Source: a candidate division Zixibacteria bacterium RBG-1 (lineage in GTDB: Bacteria; Zixibacteria; MSB-5A5; DSPP01; RBG-1). Taken from it: a stretch of DNA of 64,000 nt. The stretch covers positions 352,825 to 416,824 of the forward strand of contig AUYT01000001.1 in the NCBI GenBank assembly GCA_000447245.1, read 5' to 3'. The position numbers and the translations under genes were made by a program. Position 1 is the first letter of the stretch, and each line of letters begins with the position of its first letter. Below, piece by piece: positions 8,018-16,668 of this stretch. The notes beneath the pieces were generated by a model. The model was not told the DNA's origin. It did no database searches and saw only the letters and a program-made list of their open reading frames with translations.

Positions 8018-9280
8018 TTAAGTTTTTTGGCGGCAGATGGAAATTCCAACCTGGGAAAGCTTTTCTTCTAAGTTTTCATAACCGCGGTCGATATGATAGA
8101 CCCTTAAGACTTCGGTTTCCCCTTCGGCGGCTAAACCGGCCAAAACTAAGCCAACTCCGGCTCTGATATCAGAAGCCATGACCGAAGCCCCTTTTAATTT
8201 AGCCACCCCGGTCACAGTGGCTTCATCCCCGGAAACTTTTATATCTGCCCCTAAGCGAACCAGCTCCATCACATGGGTAAATCTGCTGTCAAAGACGGTT
8301 TCCCTGATATAGCTGGTGCCGGCAGCCACACTGGCCATAGCCATCAGCATGGGCTGCAGGTCAGTAGGAAAACCGGGATAAGGATAGGTAATCACGTTGG
8401 TCGCTTTCAATTTTTTCGGTCCTTTTACTTTGATACGAGATTTATTCTGCTCGATTTCAACTCCCATTTCTTTTAGTTTCAGATTTACTATCCCCAGATG
8501 CTCGGACTCCACATTTTTAATTTCCAAATATCCTCCGGTGATAGCCGCAGCCATCATAAAAGTTCCGGCTTCCAGCCGGTCCGGCATAGGGGTATATTCA
8601 CAAGCTTTCAATCTTTTCACGCCGGTAATAGTTATCACCGGGGTTCCGGCTCCTTCAATTTTAGCCCCCATCCGGTTCAAAAAATTAGCCACATCCAGAA
8701 CTTCCGGATCGCAGGCGGCGTTGACCAGGGTGGTTTTCCCTTCCCCCAGACAGGCGCCGGTTATTAAATTTTCGGTCCCGGTGTGAGTAGGCCGGTCAAA
8801 ATAAACCACGTTTCCTTTCAGGCCATTGGCCTGGGCAACTATATAACCCTGATCTTCTTCTAAAGTAGCTCCCAGTTGCCTGAACCCTTTGATATGCTGG
8901 TCCACCGGCCTTTGTCCCAAGACACAGCCGCCTGGTAAAGAGACTCTGGCTTTTCCCAAGCGGGCTAAAAGGGGCCCTAAAACCAAAAAAGAAGCCCTCA
9001 TTTTTCGCACCAAGTCATAAGGGGCTTCAAAATTATTCAGATTCTCTGAATTGATGGCTAATTTTCTATCTTTGGAATATTTTTTGACTTTTACTCCCAG
9101 ATGCTCGATAACCTTGAGCATGCTGTCAATATCCATCAGGTTGGGAGTGAGGTTCAGAAGAACTTCCCCTTTTTCAACTAACAGGCAGGCGGCTAAAATC
9201 GGCAGGAAGGAGTTTTTGGAAGCCCCGATTTCCACCGAGCCGGAGATTCGGTTTCCCCCCTTGATGACAAATTTATCCAT
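8018..9280 (-). CDS. murA: UDP-N-acetylglucosamine 1-carboxyvinyltransferase MurA
   Basis: MurA transfers enolpyruvate from PEP to UDP-GlcNAc, the first committed step of peptidoglycan synthesis, in the cytosol. Counting from MDKFVIKGGN, the catalytic loop PGGCVLGQRPVDQHI puts the nucleophilic cysteine at 119, and GASKNSFLP puts the conserved lysine at 22, as in known MurA proteins. The presence of Cys rather than Asp predicts fosfomycin sensitivity, by family knowledge. About 420 residues is the usual length. An in-frame GTG at 9382 would add 34 residues without similarity to MurA; it has AGGTGA close upstream, so the longer form cannot be excluded. I chose the start by alignment to the family. 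Confidence 0.96.
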   Translation of the reverse strand: MDKFVIKGGNRISGSVEIGASKNSFLPILAACLLVEKGEVLLNLTPNLMDIDSMLKVIEHLGVKVKKYSKDRKLAINSENLNNFEAPYDLVRKMRASFLVLGPLLARLGKARVSLPGGCVLGQRPVDQHIKGFRQLGATLEEDQGYIVAQANGLKGNVVYFDRPTHTGTENLITGACLGEGKTTLVNAACDPEVLDVANFLNRMGAKIEGAGTPVITITGVKRLKACEYTPMPDRLEAGTFMMAAAITGGYLEIKNVESEHLGIVNLKLKEMGVEIEQNKSRIKVKGPKKLKATNVITYPYPGFPTDLQPMLMAMASVAAGTSYIRETVFDSRFTHVMELVRLGADIKVSGDEATVTGVAKLKGASVMASDIRAGVGLVLAGLAAEGETEVLRVYHIDRGYENLEEKLSQVGISICRQKT

Positions 9281-9401
9281 CAGTTCAGGTCTTTGCGAAA
9301 GTTGAATTTCTCCGCTAAAAGCGGGTACAATCTTGTCAGGTACTTTACCGCTTATGTTAACGTCCGGGTTTAAATTAATCACATTTCACCTAAAAGTCAA
9401 G

Positions 9402-9416
9402 TCCGCCGAAGGCGGA
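9402..9416. repeat. Short TCCGCC/GGCGGA hairpin between murA and lpxH
   Basis: TCCGCC, loop GAA, GGCGGA lies in the spacer between the divergent murA and lpxH genes. It may be a small intergenic repeat; there is no T tract. Confidence 0.5.
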
Positions 9417-9460
9417 TTTGGTTTGATTTAATTGTTTTCTTATATTGTTTATCGTCTTTT

Positions 9461-10189
9461 ATGACTCAAAACAAAAATAAAATTTATTTTATTTCAGATG
9501 CTCATCTGGGCCGGGAATCTATTTCCTTAGAGAGCCAGAAGGAGCAGAAGTTACTGGCTTTTTTGAGCCAAATTGAAAATGAGTGTGAGACCTTGTACGT
9601 TTTGGGGGATTTGTTTGACTTCTGGTTTGAATACAAGAATTTAATCCCCAAGCAGTTTGCTTCCACCTTATTTGCTCTGAAAAAGTTAAAAAACTCCGGG
9701 ACAAAAATTATCTATTTGGCCGGCAATCATGATTTCTGGCTGGGGGATTTTTTACCGCAACAGCTGGAGATTTCTGTCCATCCTAATCATTTAGAAGTTT
9801 CTCATCAGGGGAAAAAACTTTTTTTGACTCACGGGGACGGGCTGGCTAAAAAGGATATCGGATACAGAGTTTTGAAAAAGATTTTAAGAAATAAAGTGAA
9901 TATCTGGCTATACCGGCAGTTGCCTGCGGATTTCTCTTTTTGGCTGGCTCAAAAAGTTTCTCATTCCAGTGGAAATTATACTCAACAGAAGAATATAGAA
10001 TATCAGGAATATTTGAACTTTGCCAAAGGAAAAATCAATTCGGGGTTTGATTTTGTGATTATGGGGCATATTCATCAGCCGATTTTGGAGAAAATTGATA
10101 AGGGGTATTATGTGAATGTGGGGGACTGGATGAAAAATTTTAGTTATGGGGTTTTGGAGGAGGGGGAGTTGAGGTTGGAAAAATTTTGA
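9461..10189 (+). CDS. lpxH: UDP-2,3-diacylglucosamine diphosphatase, LpxH-like
   Basis: The calcineurin-like metallophosphoesterase motifs appear in order: SDAHLG (D13, H15), GDLFDFW (D50), AGNHDFW (N89, H90), THGDG (H124) and GHIHQP near residue 207. LpxH hydrolyses UDP-2,3-diacylglucosamine to lipid X in lipid A synthesis, acting peripherally at the inner membrane. Length (242) and the inserted segment between the HGDG and GHIH motifs fit the LpxH group. It indicates lipid A is made. There is no good ribosome binding site before the ATG, and the gene is divergent from murA. A general metallophosphoesterase of the same family is the main alternative. Confidence 0.88.
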   Translation: MTQNKNKIYFISDAHLGRESISLESQKEQKLLAFLSQIENECETLYVLGDLFDFWFEYKNLIPKQFASTLFALKKLKNSGTKIIYLAGNHDFWLGDFLPQQLEISVHPNHLEVSHQGKKLFLTHGDGLAKKDIGYRVLKKILRNKVNIWLYRQLPADFSFWLAQKVSHSSGNYTQQKNIEYQEYLNFAKGKINSGFDFVIMGHIHQPILEKIDKGYYVNVGDWMKNFSYGVLEEGELRLEKF

Positions 10190-10224
10190 AAAATTATTTG
10201 TTGCTTGTATATTTAATTTAATTT

Positions 10225-10264
10225 GGAGGAGTAAAGCTTGCCTTTTACAGATAGAGAATTTTAG
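10225..10264 (+). promoter_or_regulatory. Strong RBS and TTG start, cut off by in-frame TAG
   Basis: GGAGGAG at 10225-10231 is followed after six bases by TTG at 10238. This opens PFTDREF in the same frame as the restriction-modification protein, then meets TAG at 10262-10264, and the frame continues HKAVGLIQE. The downstream GTG at 10274 has no ribosome binding site. The layout suggests that the original start is at 10238 and that one codon (for example CAG) became TAG. Confidence 0.7.
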
Positions 10265-10273
10265 CATAAAGCA

Positions 10274-13200
10274 GTGGGATTGATTCAAGAAATAATCAAA
10301 TCCAAAAATTTGGGATTCGACGAGGCAAGAGACGACCGCAGTATTAAAATAGTTGGTGAAGGAACTAAATATCCAGATTGCATAATCTACAAGAAATTCC
10401 CCGATAAGCCCGTTTGTGTAATAGAAATAGAATCTCCTGATTGGGACGCCTCTCACTTTAAGCTTATTAACAATGCCAATAAGGAAGCTTCACATATAGG
10501 TGCGCGCTTTTTCGCCACCTGGAACATAAGAGATTTTATCCTTTGGGAAACCTTTGTGGAAGACGTTCCCCTTTTGGATAGACGGAAATGGTGGGAGACG
10601 GCTTTGTTAGTTAAAGATATTTCCGAAGTTGATCGACCTGAAAATTGGAATAAAATCAGAAGTTTTTTAGAAAACTTTCTGACCAAGTTAGATGGCTATG
10701 TATACAAGAGAGAAAAGTTTGTTGGCTTACCGATTGATGAATTTTTTATCCGAAAGTTAAAGGCTACCGTAGATATAAACACACCGGTATTTACCTACGC
10801 TTTAAAGCAAAAATGTCTAGCTGACGGCGATTATTACAAAAGGCTTATAAAATGGGTTACCGGACAAGGCTGGCATCCAGACTTAAAGCCTAAAGCCGAA
10901 AATACAGACCCCTTTCTTTACGAAAAAATGGCCCGAATAGCTGTTTATATCTTAGCCAACAAAATTTTATTCTACAACATTGTCAAAAGTCATAATTCAA
11001 ATCGCCTTAAAGCTATTGCTACTGAAAATATAAAAACTCCCGCAGATTTAAATCAAATCTTAAAAAACCATTTCAGACAGGTTTTAGACATCAATTATGA
11101 TACCATCTACGAAATAAAAATTTTCGATGAATTAAAAATCCACCCCTCCTCTATTGAGCGAGTTAAAAAGTTTATTGAGGACTTTGATCAATATGATTTC
11201 AAGGGAGTAAATTATGAAATCTTAGGCAGGGTTTATGAAGATTTAATCCCCGAAGCTGACAGACATGAAATGGGACAGTATTTTACACCTTCCACCACAG
11301 TGGACTTGATTAATAGCTTTTGCGTCCAAGACTCAGATGACATTGTTCTGGACTTGGGTTGCGGGGCAGGGACTTTCTTAATTAGAGCTTATGCTAGATT
11401 AAAGTATTTAGAAAAGAAGAAACATAAAGAGCTTTTGGAACAGCTTTGGGGTGTTGATATTGCTTCCTTTCCGGCTCATCTTTCTACTATTAATCTGGTC
11501 CTACCTGATTTAACTGAAACTCAGAATTTCCCCTATATCCTAAATATGGATGCATTTGATGTAAAACCATTGCAAACGTTTCTTGAAGTTCCAAAACATT
11601 CCGGTATCAAATATGAAACTATGAGAGTATCTGATAAAAATAGAGTTAAAGTAAAGATGCCAGAAGTTAATGTGGTAGTCGGTAACCCACCATATATTGA
11701 ACAGAAATCGATTGAAAACAAAGAAGCTGTCAGAAGAACAGTAATGAAAGATTGGGGCGAATTGCGTATTAGCAACCAGTCGGATATCTATGTTTATTTT
11801 TTCATTCATGGGGCAAAATTTCTCAAGAGGGAAGGCAGGCTGGGTTTCGTTACATCAAATTCTTGGCTCGATATCCGCTTTGGGGGGGATCTTCAAAAAT
11901 TTCTTTTGGATAACTTTATAATCGTAGCAATTATACAAAGTCAAGTAGAAAGGTCTTTTGCCAAGGCAGATATCAATACAGCTATAACTATTGTTGAGCG
12001 TTGCTACAATCGACAGGAGAGGGAATCCAATACTGTCAAGTTTGTGACCTTAAAACAAAAACTGGATGAGATAATTAAAGGAGAAGATGAAGACAGATTT
12101 AAAGCCTGCGACAAATTGATAAATAAAATTCAAAGAGCAAAGACTCTATATGACGATGAAAACATGAGAGTTTTCCCTAAAAGCCAAAAAGAGCTTTATG
12201 AGGAAGGCACAGAAGATAGACAATATGCGGGTAGCAAGTGGGGTAAATTCGTAAGGGCACCTGACATTTTTTTCGAGTTAATTAGTAGAAAAAAAGATTT
12301 TTTTAGACCAATCAGCGTATTGGTAGACAATTTAAGACGAGGATTTACCACAAATAAAGACGAGTTTTTTTATTTAACTGATGAACAAATTAAAGCTCAT
12401 AAAATCGAAAATGAATTTCTAAAACCGGTGATCACTACACCTAAAGAATGTGACAGTGTAATAGTAAAAGGGTCAGATTTAAGACATAAGGTGCTATTTG
12501 TAAACAAAGAAAAAGATGAGCTTCGAGGAAAAAACGTCCTTAAATATATTAAATGGGGTGAAGAAAAGGGATTCAACAAGAACCCTTCCTTTATATATAA
12601 AACGAGATGGTATGATTTAGGAAAAATTACATTTCCAGCCATTATTTTTAGACGCTTTTTTGACGTAAAATTCAACCTTCCTTTACTTCCCGATAGGATT
12701 TTTGATAACCAGACTTTTTATGGATTATGTATTCAAGACCCAAATTATGCTAAGGTTTTGGCAGCTATCCTGAACTCTACCTTGTCAGCACTTTTCATTG
12801 AAATAAGCGGTCGCCTGAACTTAGGTGAAGGTGTTCTACAGTATGCAGTCTACGAAGCTGGGCAATTATTAGTCCTAGACCCTGATAGAATTTCCCAAGA
12901 AGATAAAAAGAAATTACAAATTATTTTCGACCAAATGTCTAAACGACCTACTTTGCCAATTTTTCAAGAAATAGAGCAGGAGGATAAACAAAAATTAGAT
13001 GAAATTATCTTTAATATTTTAGGACTGAGTGAAAATGAAAGACAAAATGTATATACCGCGATTTGTGTATTAGTCAAAAACAGAGTAGAGAAAGCCAAAA
13101 CCTTTGGTAAAACAGTAAAGGGTAAAAAAGAAGAATTCAACCCAGTTACTTATGCAGAGCATATTTTGAGTGAGGTCTTTAATAAGAAAGAGAAAAAAGA

Positions 13201-13561
13201 GTTTCCAAAAGACTTTGTCAGTAAATCTTGGGATACTATAACCATAGAACTGCCAAGCATAGATGAAAATATGAAATTGAGGATTGAAGAATTCTTTGGA
13301 AAAGCTTCTTTAAGAATTGATGGAATGTCAGTTGATTGCCATACTCCCTCGAAAGCGAGCTTTGTAGAATTAGCTATTCAAAAAGGAGTTAAAGACAGCG
13401 TAGTAGTCCCCGCGGATGATAGAAATTGTATAAAAGCCATAAAAGAATATCAACAATACAGAAAAGAAATAGAAGCTGAAATAGAAGAAACTATCCAGAT
13501 GTTCAATTTAACTCAAAAGAAAGCCAAAGCAGTATGGACAGAATTGGAAAATAAATTTTGA
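10274..13561 (+). CDS. Type IIG-like restriction-modification protein (Eco57I/PglX-type N6-adenine methyltransferase)
   Basis: The open frame encodes 1095 residues. The N-terminus has a PD...ExE arrangement (P34-D35, then E51-I-E53) that could be a PD-(D/E)xK-type nuclease with ExE in place of ExK, as in BamHI. A helical region follows, then an amino-methyltransferase domain: GQYFTP near 336, AdoMet-binding VLDLGCGAGTF near 358, and catalytic NPPY at 471-474. The last 500 residues are probably target recognition and a C-terminal helical part. Such fused enzymes methylate adenine and cut unmodified DNA. No partner restriction, specificity or BREX genes lie nearby, so it is solitary. The best ribosome binding site belongs to a TTG start at 10238 that is separated from this frame by a TAG at 10262, so the gene may be damaged or poorly expressed. 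Confidence 0.85.
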   Translation: MGLIQEIIKSKNLGFDEARDDRSIKIVGEGTKYPDCIIYKKFPDKPVCVIEIESPDWDASHFKLINNANKEASHIGARFFATWNIRDFILWETFVEDVPLLDRRKWWETALLVKDISEVDRPENWNKIRSFLENFLTKLDGYVYKREKFVGLPIDEFFIRKLKATVDINTPVFTYALKQKCLADGDYYKRLIKWVTGQGWHPDLKPKAENTDPFLYEKMARIAVYILANKILFYNIVKSHNSNRLKAIATENIKTPADLNQILKNHFRQVLDINYDTIYEIKIFDELKIHPSSIERVKKFIEDFDQYDFKGVNYEILGRVYEDLIPEADRHEMGQYFTPSTTVDLINSFCVQDSDDIVLDLGCGAGTFLIRAYARLKYLEKKKHKELLEQLWGVDIASFPAHLSTINLVLPDLTETQNFPYILNMDAFDVKPLQTFLEVPKHSGIKYETMRVSDKNRVKVKMPEVNVVVGNPPYIEQKSIENKEAVRRTVMKDWGELRISNQSDIYVYFFIHGAKFLKREGRLGFVTSNSWLDIRFGGDLQKFLLDNFIIVAIIQSQVERSFAKADINTAITIVERCYNRQERESNTVKFVTLKQKLDEIIKGEDEDRFKACDKLINKIQRAKTLYDDENMRVFPKSQKELYEEGTEDRQYAGSKWGKFVRAPDIFFELISRKKDFFRPISVLVDNLRRGFTTNKDEFFYLTDEQIKAHKIENEFLKPVITTPKECDSVIVKGSDLRHKVLFVNKEKDELRGKNVLKYIKWGEEKGFNKNPSFIYKTRWYDLGKITFPAIIFRRFFDVKFNLPLLPDRIFDNQTFYGLCIQDPNYAKVLAAILNSTLSALFIEISGRLNLGEGVLQYAVYEAGQLLVLDPDRISQEDKKKLQIIFDQMSKRPTLPIFQEIEQEDKQKLDEIIFNILGLSENERQNVYTAICVLVKNRVEKAKTFGKTVKGKKEEFNPVTYAEHILSEVFNKKEKKEFPKDFVSKSWDTITIELPSIDENMKLRIEEFFGKASLRIDGMSVDCHTPSKASFVELAIQKGVKDSVVVPADDRNCIKAIKEYQQYRKEIEAEIEETIQMFNLTQKKAKAVWTELENKF

Positions 13562-13585
13562 TTCAGGCCAAACTTAATTGCTACT

Positions 13586-14599
13586 TCAAGCTTTCTTCAA
13601 CACCGCCTGCGGGTCGGTAAAAAGCAGATGGTCGATATAATAATGCACCAGAAGAGAAGATAAAGCAACCGAATAATAACTCTGCTCGGCCGTAAACCCT
13701 GATTTTCTCAAAATTAAAATCAGAATGACCGCCAAAACCGTAATCCCGAAATTAAAAGCATAAAAAGTCGAGGGCTTCCCCTTACGGGAAATAGCCATAA
13801 TCAACCGAGAAGCAATCTCCCCTCGTTGAGCCCGTAATCTGTTAATGTACCAGGTCAAAGCTAAATACTGAAAAGAATGCCAGGTGTTAAACCCCTGAAA
13901 AGCCACGTCCAGGTCATTAAAATGAGGAAGATTGTAGGATATAAAAAGAGTGATAGACATCAGCAAAAATTTAGGTAAAAGCAAAGTCCCGTTTCTCCAT
14001 TCCCAGACAGAGCGGATAATAAACAGACCCAATAACACAAAAAAACCGACGTTGGCTAAAATAGCCACCCATTCCTGCCTTAAGAATGGAGGTAAAACCA
14101 AAGTAATCTTCCCTATATTAAACTGCCCGGAAATCAGCTTCCAGCTGGCCACCGGATATAAACTGGAGAAAAGGACTAAATAATCCAGGGCTTTGGACCA
14201 AACTGGAATCGGCTGGCTTCTTTTGCCATCATAGACATCCACAATATAGGCAATCTGATGCAAAACATGCACCGAAGCCCAGAAAAAGAAAACCGTCAGA
14301 AGAATGGTCAAAGAAGTCAGGGCCAGATAAACCACCCCCACCGGTAAAATTATCACCATAGGGAATAAAAACAGAGCATGTTTTTTGGTGAAGTTTTTAT
14401 CCATCAGGGTGCGGGTGAAAGTGGAATAGACATGGGGAGCACCGACCAAAAGGGAGACCAAAATATTAATGGTGGTTCGGGTAAGACCGAAATAGCCACC
14501 CAGGATTAAAGGAATGGGAACTAAGGCCGCCGACAGGATCAGGAAAGTTAAATCCCACCTTTTATTATTAATCCAGATGTTTTGCTTTTCAAAAGGCAT
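13586..14599 (-). CDS. Polytopic membrane protein with conserved-looking histidines, unknown function
   Basis: This 337-residue protein has about eight hydrophobic segments. Histidines sit in or next to them: GAPHVYSTFTRT (H56), HVLHQ (H111, H114), LPHFNDLD (H226) and NTWHSFQYLAL (H241). Four or more membrane histidines recall Brp/Blh-type carotenoid oxygenases or other membrane metal sites, but I do not recognise a family signature and would not assign a reaction. It converges with the restriction-modification gene (24 bp gap), and no terminator is seen between them. No clear ribosome binding site precedes the ATG. Confidence 0.7.
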   Translation of the reverse strand: MPFEKQNIWINNKRWDLTFLILSAALVPIPLILGGYFGLTRTTINILVSLLVGAPHVYSTFTRTLMDKNFTKKHALFLFPMVIILPVGVVYLALTSLTILLTVFFFWASVHVLHQIAYIVDVYDGKRSQPIPVWSKALDYLVLFSSLYPVASWKLISGQFNIGKITLVLPPFLRQEWVAILANVGFFVLLGLFIIRSVWEWRNGTLLLPKFLLMSITLFISYNLPHFNDLDVAFQGFNTWHSFQYLALTWYINRLRAQRGEIASRLIMAISRKGKPSTFYAFNFGITVLAVILILILRKSGFTAEQSYYSVALSSLLVHYYIDHLLFTDPQAVLKKA

Positions 14600-14789
14600 A
14601 GGAATTCTTTTAAGAAATTTTGCTGATTAGATTTTTAATAGATAAATCTTTCGGCTATTTTTGTCAAGCAAAAATTTAGCGAGTTTGATAAAATCAAATA
14701 TTTTATTCCTTGACAATAGGTTACCAAGCTCAAAACTAAGCCCGAAAATAATCCAACATCTTTATTATTCAAAAACAAACTTAGGGCGG

Positions 14790-14817
14790 TTGACAAAAGC
14801 AAATCTATTGTTATATT
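14790..14817 (+). promoter_or_regulatory. secDF promoter
   Basis: TTGACA (14790-14795) and TATATT (14812-14817) are 16 bp apart, a near-consensus sigma70-type promoter. It predicts a transcript start near 14824 and a leader of about 120 nt before secD. Confidence 0.75.
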
Positions 14818-14831
14818 GAAAACTTAATTTT

Positions 14832-14946
14832 TGCTAAATAGCATCGTGTTTGGTTACCCCTACGGGATCCCGTTGAGGGACACCATGGCATAGCCAAACG
14901 ATTAACTGAAAATGTCAATTTCGGCAAAACCGAAAAGAAAAAGAAT
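14832..14946 (+). promoter_or_regulatory. Foldable untranslated leader upstream of secD
   Basis: The 347-bp gap between the membrane-protein gene and secD holds the promoter and this leader. ATCGTGTTTGG (14843-14853) pairs with CCAAACGAT (14894-14902), a 9-bp stem with a 2-nt bulge. Inside it CCCTACGG, loop GATC, CCGT, then AGGG (14858-14879) form a second bulged stem. A third small hairpin, TTTCGG/CCGAAA (14919-14935), lies just before the start codon. No long open frame crosses it. I do not recognise a known riboswitch class; an RNA regulator is inference from folding and position. Confidence 0.5.
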
Positions 14947-16635
14947 ATGAGAAAAGGACAAGCCTGGATGATGGGGCTGGTGGCCTTTATGACCATCGCC
15001 TCTCTCTGGTATTTATCATCTACCTTAAAACTCTGGACTATGCCTTTGTCCGAACGGGAAAAAATAGCCCAGGAAGACCCGGCTAAATTAATCTCACTGG
15101 AAAAAAGAGCCATCAAATTAGGTCTGGATTTAAAAGGGGGAATGTATGTAGTCCTGGAAGTGGATAAGTCCAAATTAAAGCCGGAAGAAGCTGAAGATGC
15201 CCAGGAAAGAGCTCTGGAGATTATCCGCAACCGGGTGGACCAATTCGGAGTGACCGAGCCGATTATTCAGAAAGCCGGGACGGACCGGATTATCGTGGAA
15301 CTGCCCGGATTGCAGGATGTCGAAAGAGCCAAACAGTTAATCGGCCGAACTGCCCAGTTAGAATTCAAGCTTTTAGCCGAGCCGGAGCTTATAAAGCAAC
15401 TTTTCAGCCAAATCGATGCCTCCTTAGCCCAAGCCAAACCTGAAAAAGAAAAAACCTTGGCTGAGAAGTCTAAATCGGAAACCAAACCTAAGACTCAAGA
15501 AGATAAAAGCTTGACCGAGCTTTTTACCGGTCCAAAGACAGATACCGGGGCGAAAGCTGATACAGCTCAAATTGCAGAAACGGACCAGGAGCTCTCCAGC
15601 CGTCCTTTTACGGCTCTATTGGAGCCGGTTTCTCAAGAAGGATATTCATATCGCATAGAAGAAGAAGATGTTCCCAAAGTCAAACAAATCCTGGAAAAGC
15701 CAGAGGTCAAGGCCTTAATTCCGGAAGATGTAGAGTTGGCCTGGTCCACCAGAACCATACCTGACAGAGGAATTACTTACATGTTTTTGTATGTGGTGAG
15801 AAAACCAGTGGAGCTTTCCGGAAAATATTTAACTGACGCTACCCCCAGCTACGACCAGTTTCGCCGACCGATTGTAAATTTTCAATTGACCAAAGAAGGA
15901 GGGAGACTTTTTGCCGCTTTGACCGGTGCCAACATAGGAAAACCGCTGGCCATAGTTCTGGATGGAAAAGTCGAATCAGCTCCGGTAATTCAGTCTAAAA
16001 TCAGGGACCGGGGCCAGATCGAATTGGGAAACGCCAAGTTTGAGGAAGCCCAAGACTTGTCGGTGGTCCTGCGGGCTGGTGCCCTGCCGGCTCCGGTGCA
16101 AATTGTGGAAAGCCGGGTCATCGGTCCTTCCTTAGGGCAAGATTCCATTCACAAGGGATTGGTTTCCTCTGTCATCGGTGCCTTAGCGGTAATTTTATTT
16201 ATGGCTATTTATTATAAGCTTTCCGGAGTAATTGCAGATTTTGCTCTGATGCTAAACGTTTTATTCTTAATGGCGGTCTTAGCCGCTTTTCACGCTACTT
16301 TAACTTTACCCGGTATTGCCGGAATAATTTTAACTATGGGGATGTCGGTGGATTCCAACGTCTTAATATTTGAGAGGATTAGAGAAGAGCTGCGAACCGG
16401 AAAAACCATTCGGGCTTCCATTGATGCCGGTTACAAAAGAGCTTTACTGACCATCATCGACTCCCATATCACAACTCTTATTACCGCCTTCGTCTTGTTT
16501 ATGTTCGGAACCGGTCCCATAAAAGGATTTGCGGTGACTTTAAGCGCCGGTGTTATAATTTCACTTTTCACGGCTTTGGTGGTTACCAAGATGATTTTTG
16601 ACATCCGCAAACAGTATCAAAGCTTGTCAATCTGA
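14947..16635 (+). CDS. secD: Protein translocase subunit SecD
   Basis: SecD is an RND-like partner of SecYEG that uses proton motive force to help pull proteins across the inner membrane. The 562-residue protein has an N-terminal membrane helix, the P1 head signature LGLDLKGGMYVVLEVD (about 57-72) and the periplasmic FGVTEPIIQKAG. The C-terminal membrane domain includes MSVDSNVLIFERIREE and ends in the usual IRKQY-like tail. A Lys/Glu/Thr-rich insert of about 60 residues (around 160-220) sits between head domains and looks like a disordered linker. Only weak purine-rich sequence precedes the ATG. secF follows after 33 bp, forming an operon. Confidence 0.97.
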   Translation: MRKGQAWMMGLVAFMTIASLWYLSSTLKLWTMPLSEREKIAQEDPAKLISLEKRAIKLGLDLKGGMYVVLEVDKSKLKPEEAEDAQERALEIIRNRVDQFGVTEPIIQKAGTDRIIVELPGLQDVERAKQLIGRTAQLEFKLLAEPELIKQLFSQIDASLAQAKPEKEKTLAEKSKSETKPKTQEDKSLTELFTGPKTDTGAKADTAQIAETDQELSSRPFTALLEPVSQEGYSYRIEEEDVPKVKQILEKPEVKALIPEDVELAWSTRTIPDRGITYMFLYVVRKPVELSGKYLTDATPSYDQFRRPIVNFQLTKEGGRLFAALTGANIGKPLAIVLDGKVESAPVIQSKIRDRGQIELGNAKFEEAQDLSVVLRAGALPAPVQIVESRVIGPSLGQDSIHKGLVSSVIGALAVILFMAIYYKLSGVIADFALMLNVLFLMAVLAAFHATLTLPGIAGIILTMGMSVDSNVLIFERIREELRTGKTIRASIDAGYKRALLTIIDSHITTLITAFVLFMFGTGPIKGFAVTLSAGVIISLFTALVVTKMIFDIRKQYQSLSI

Positions 16636-16668
16636 TGGTTCGACTATGCTCACCATAAAGGAGAGAAG

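Noticed and set aside
10238-10273. A separate 8-codon peptide gene at TTG 10238
   Set aside because: The frame continues directly into the restriction-modification protein after a single TAG, so a broken or recoded start fits better than a separate peptide.
10274-14599. A larger defence island around the restriction-modification gene
   Set aside because: The neighbours are LpxH and a membrane protein of no recognised defence family; no helicase, specificity subunit, BREX or toxin-antitoxin genes are adjacent.
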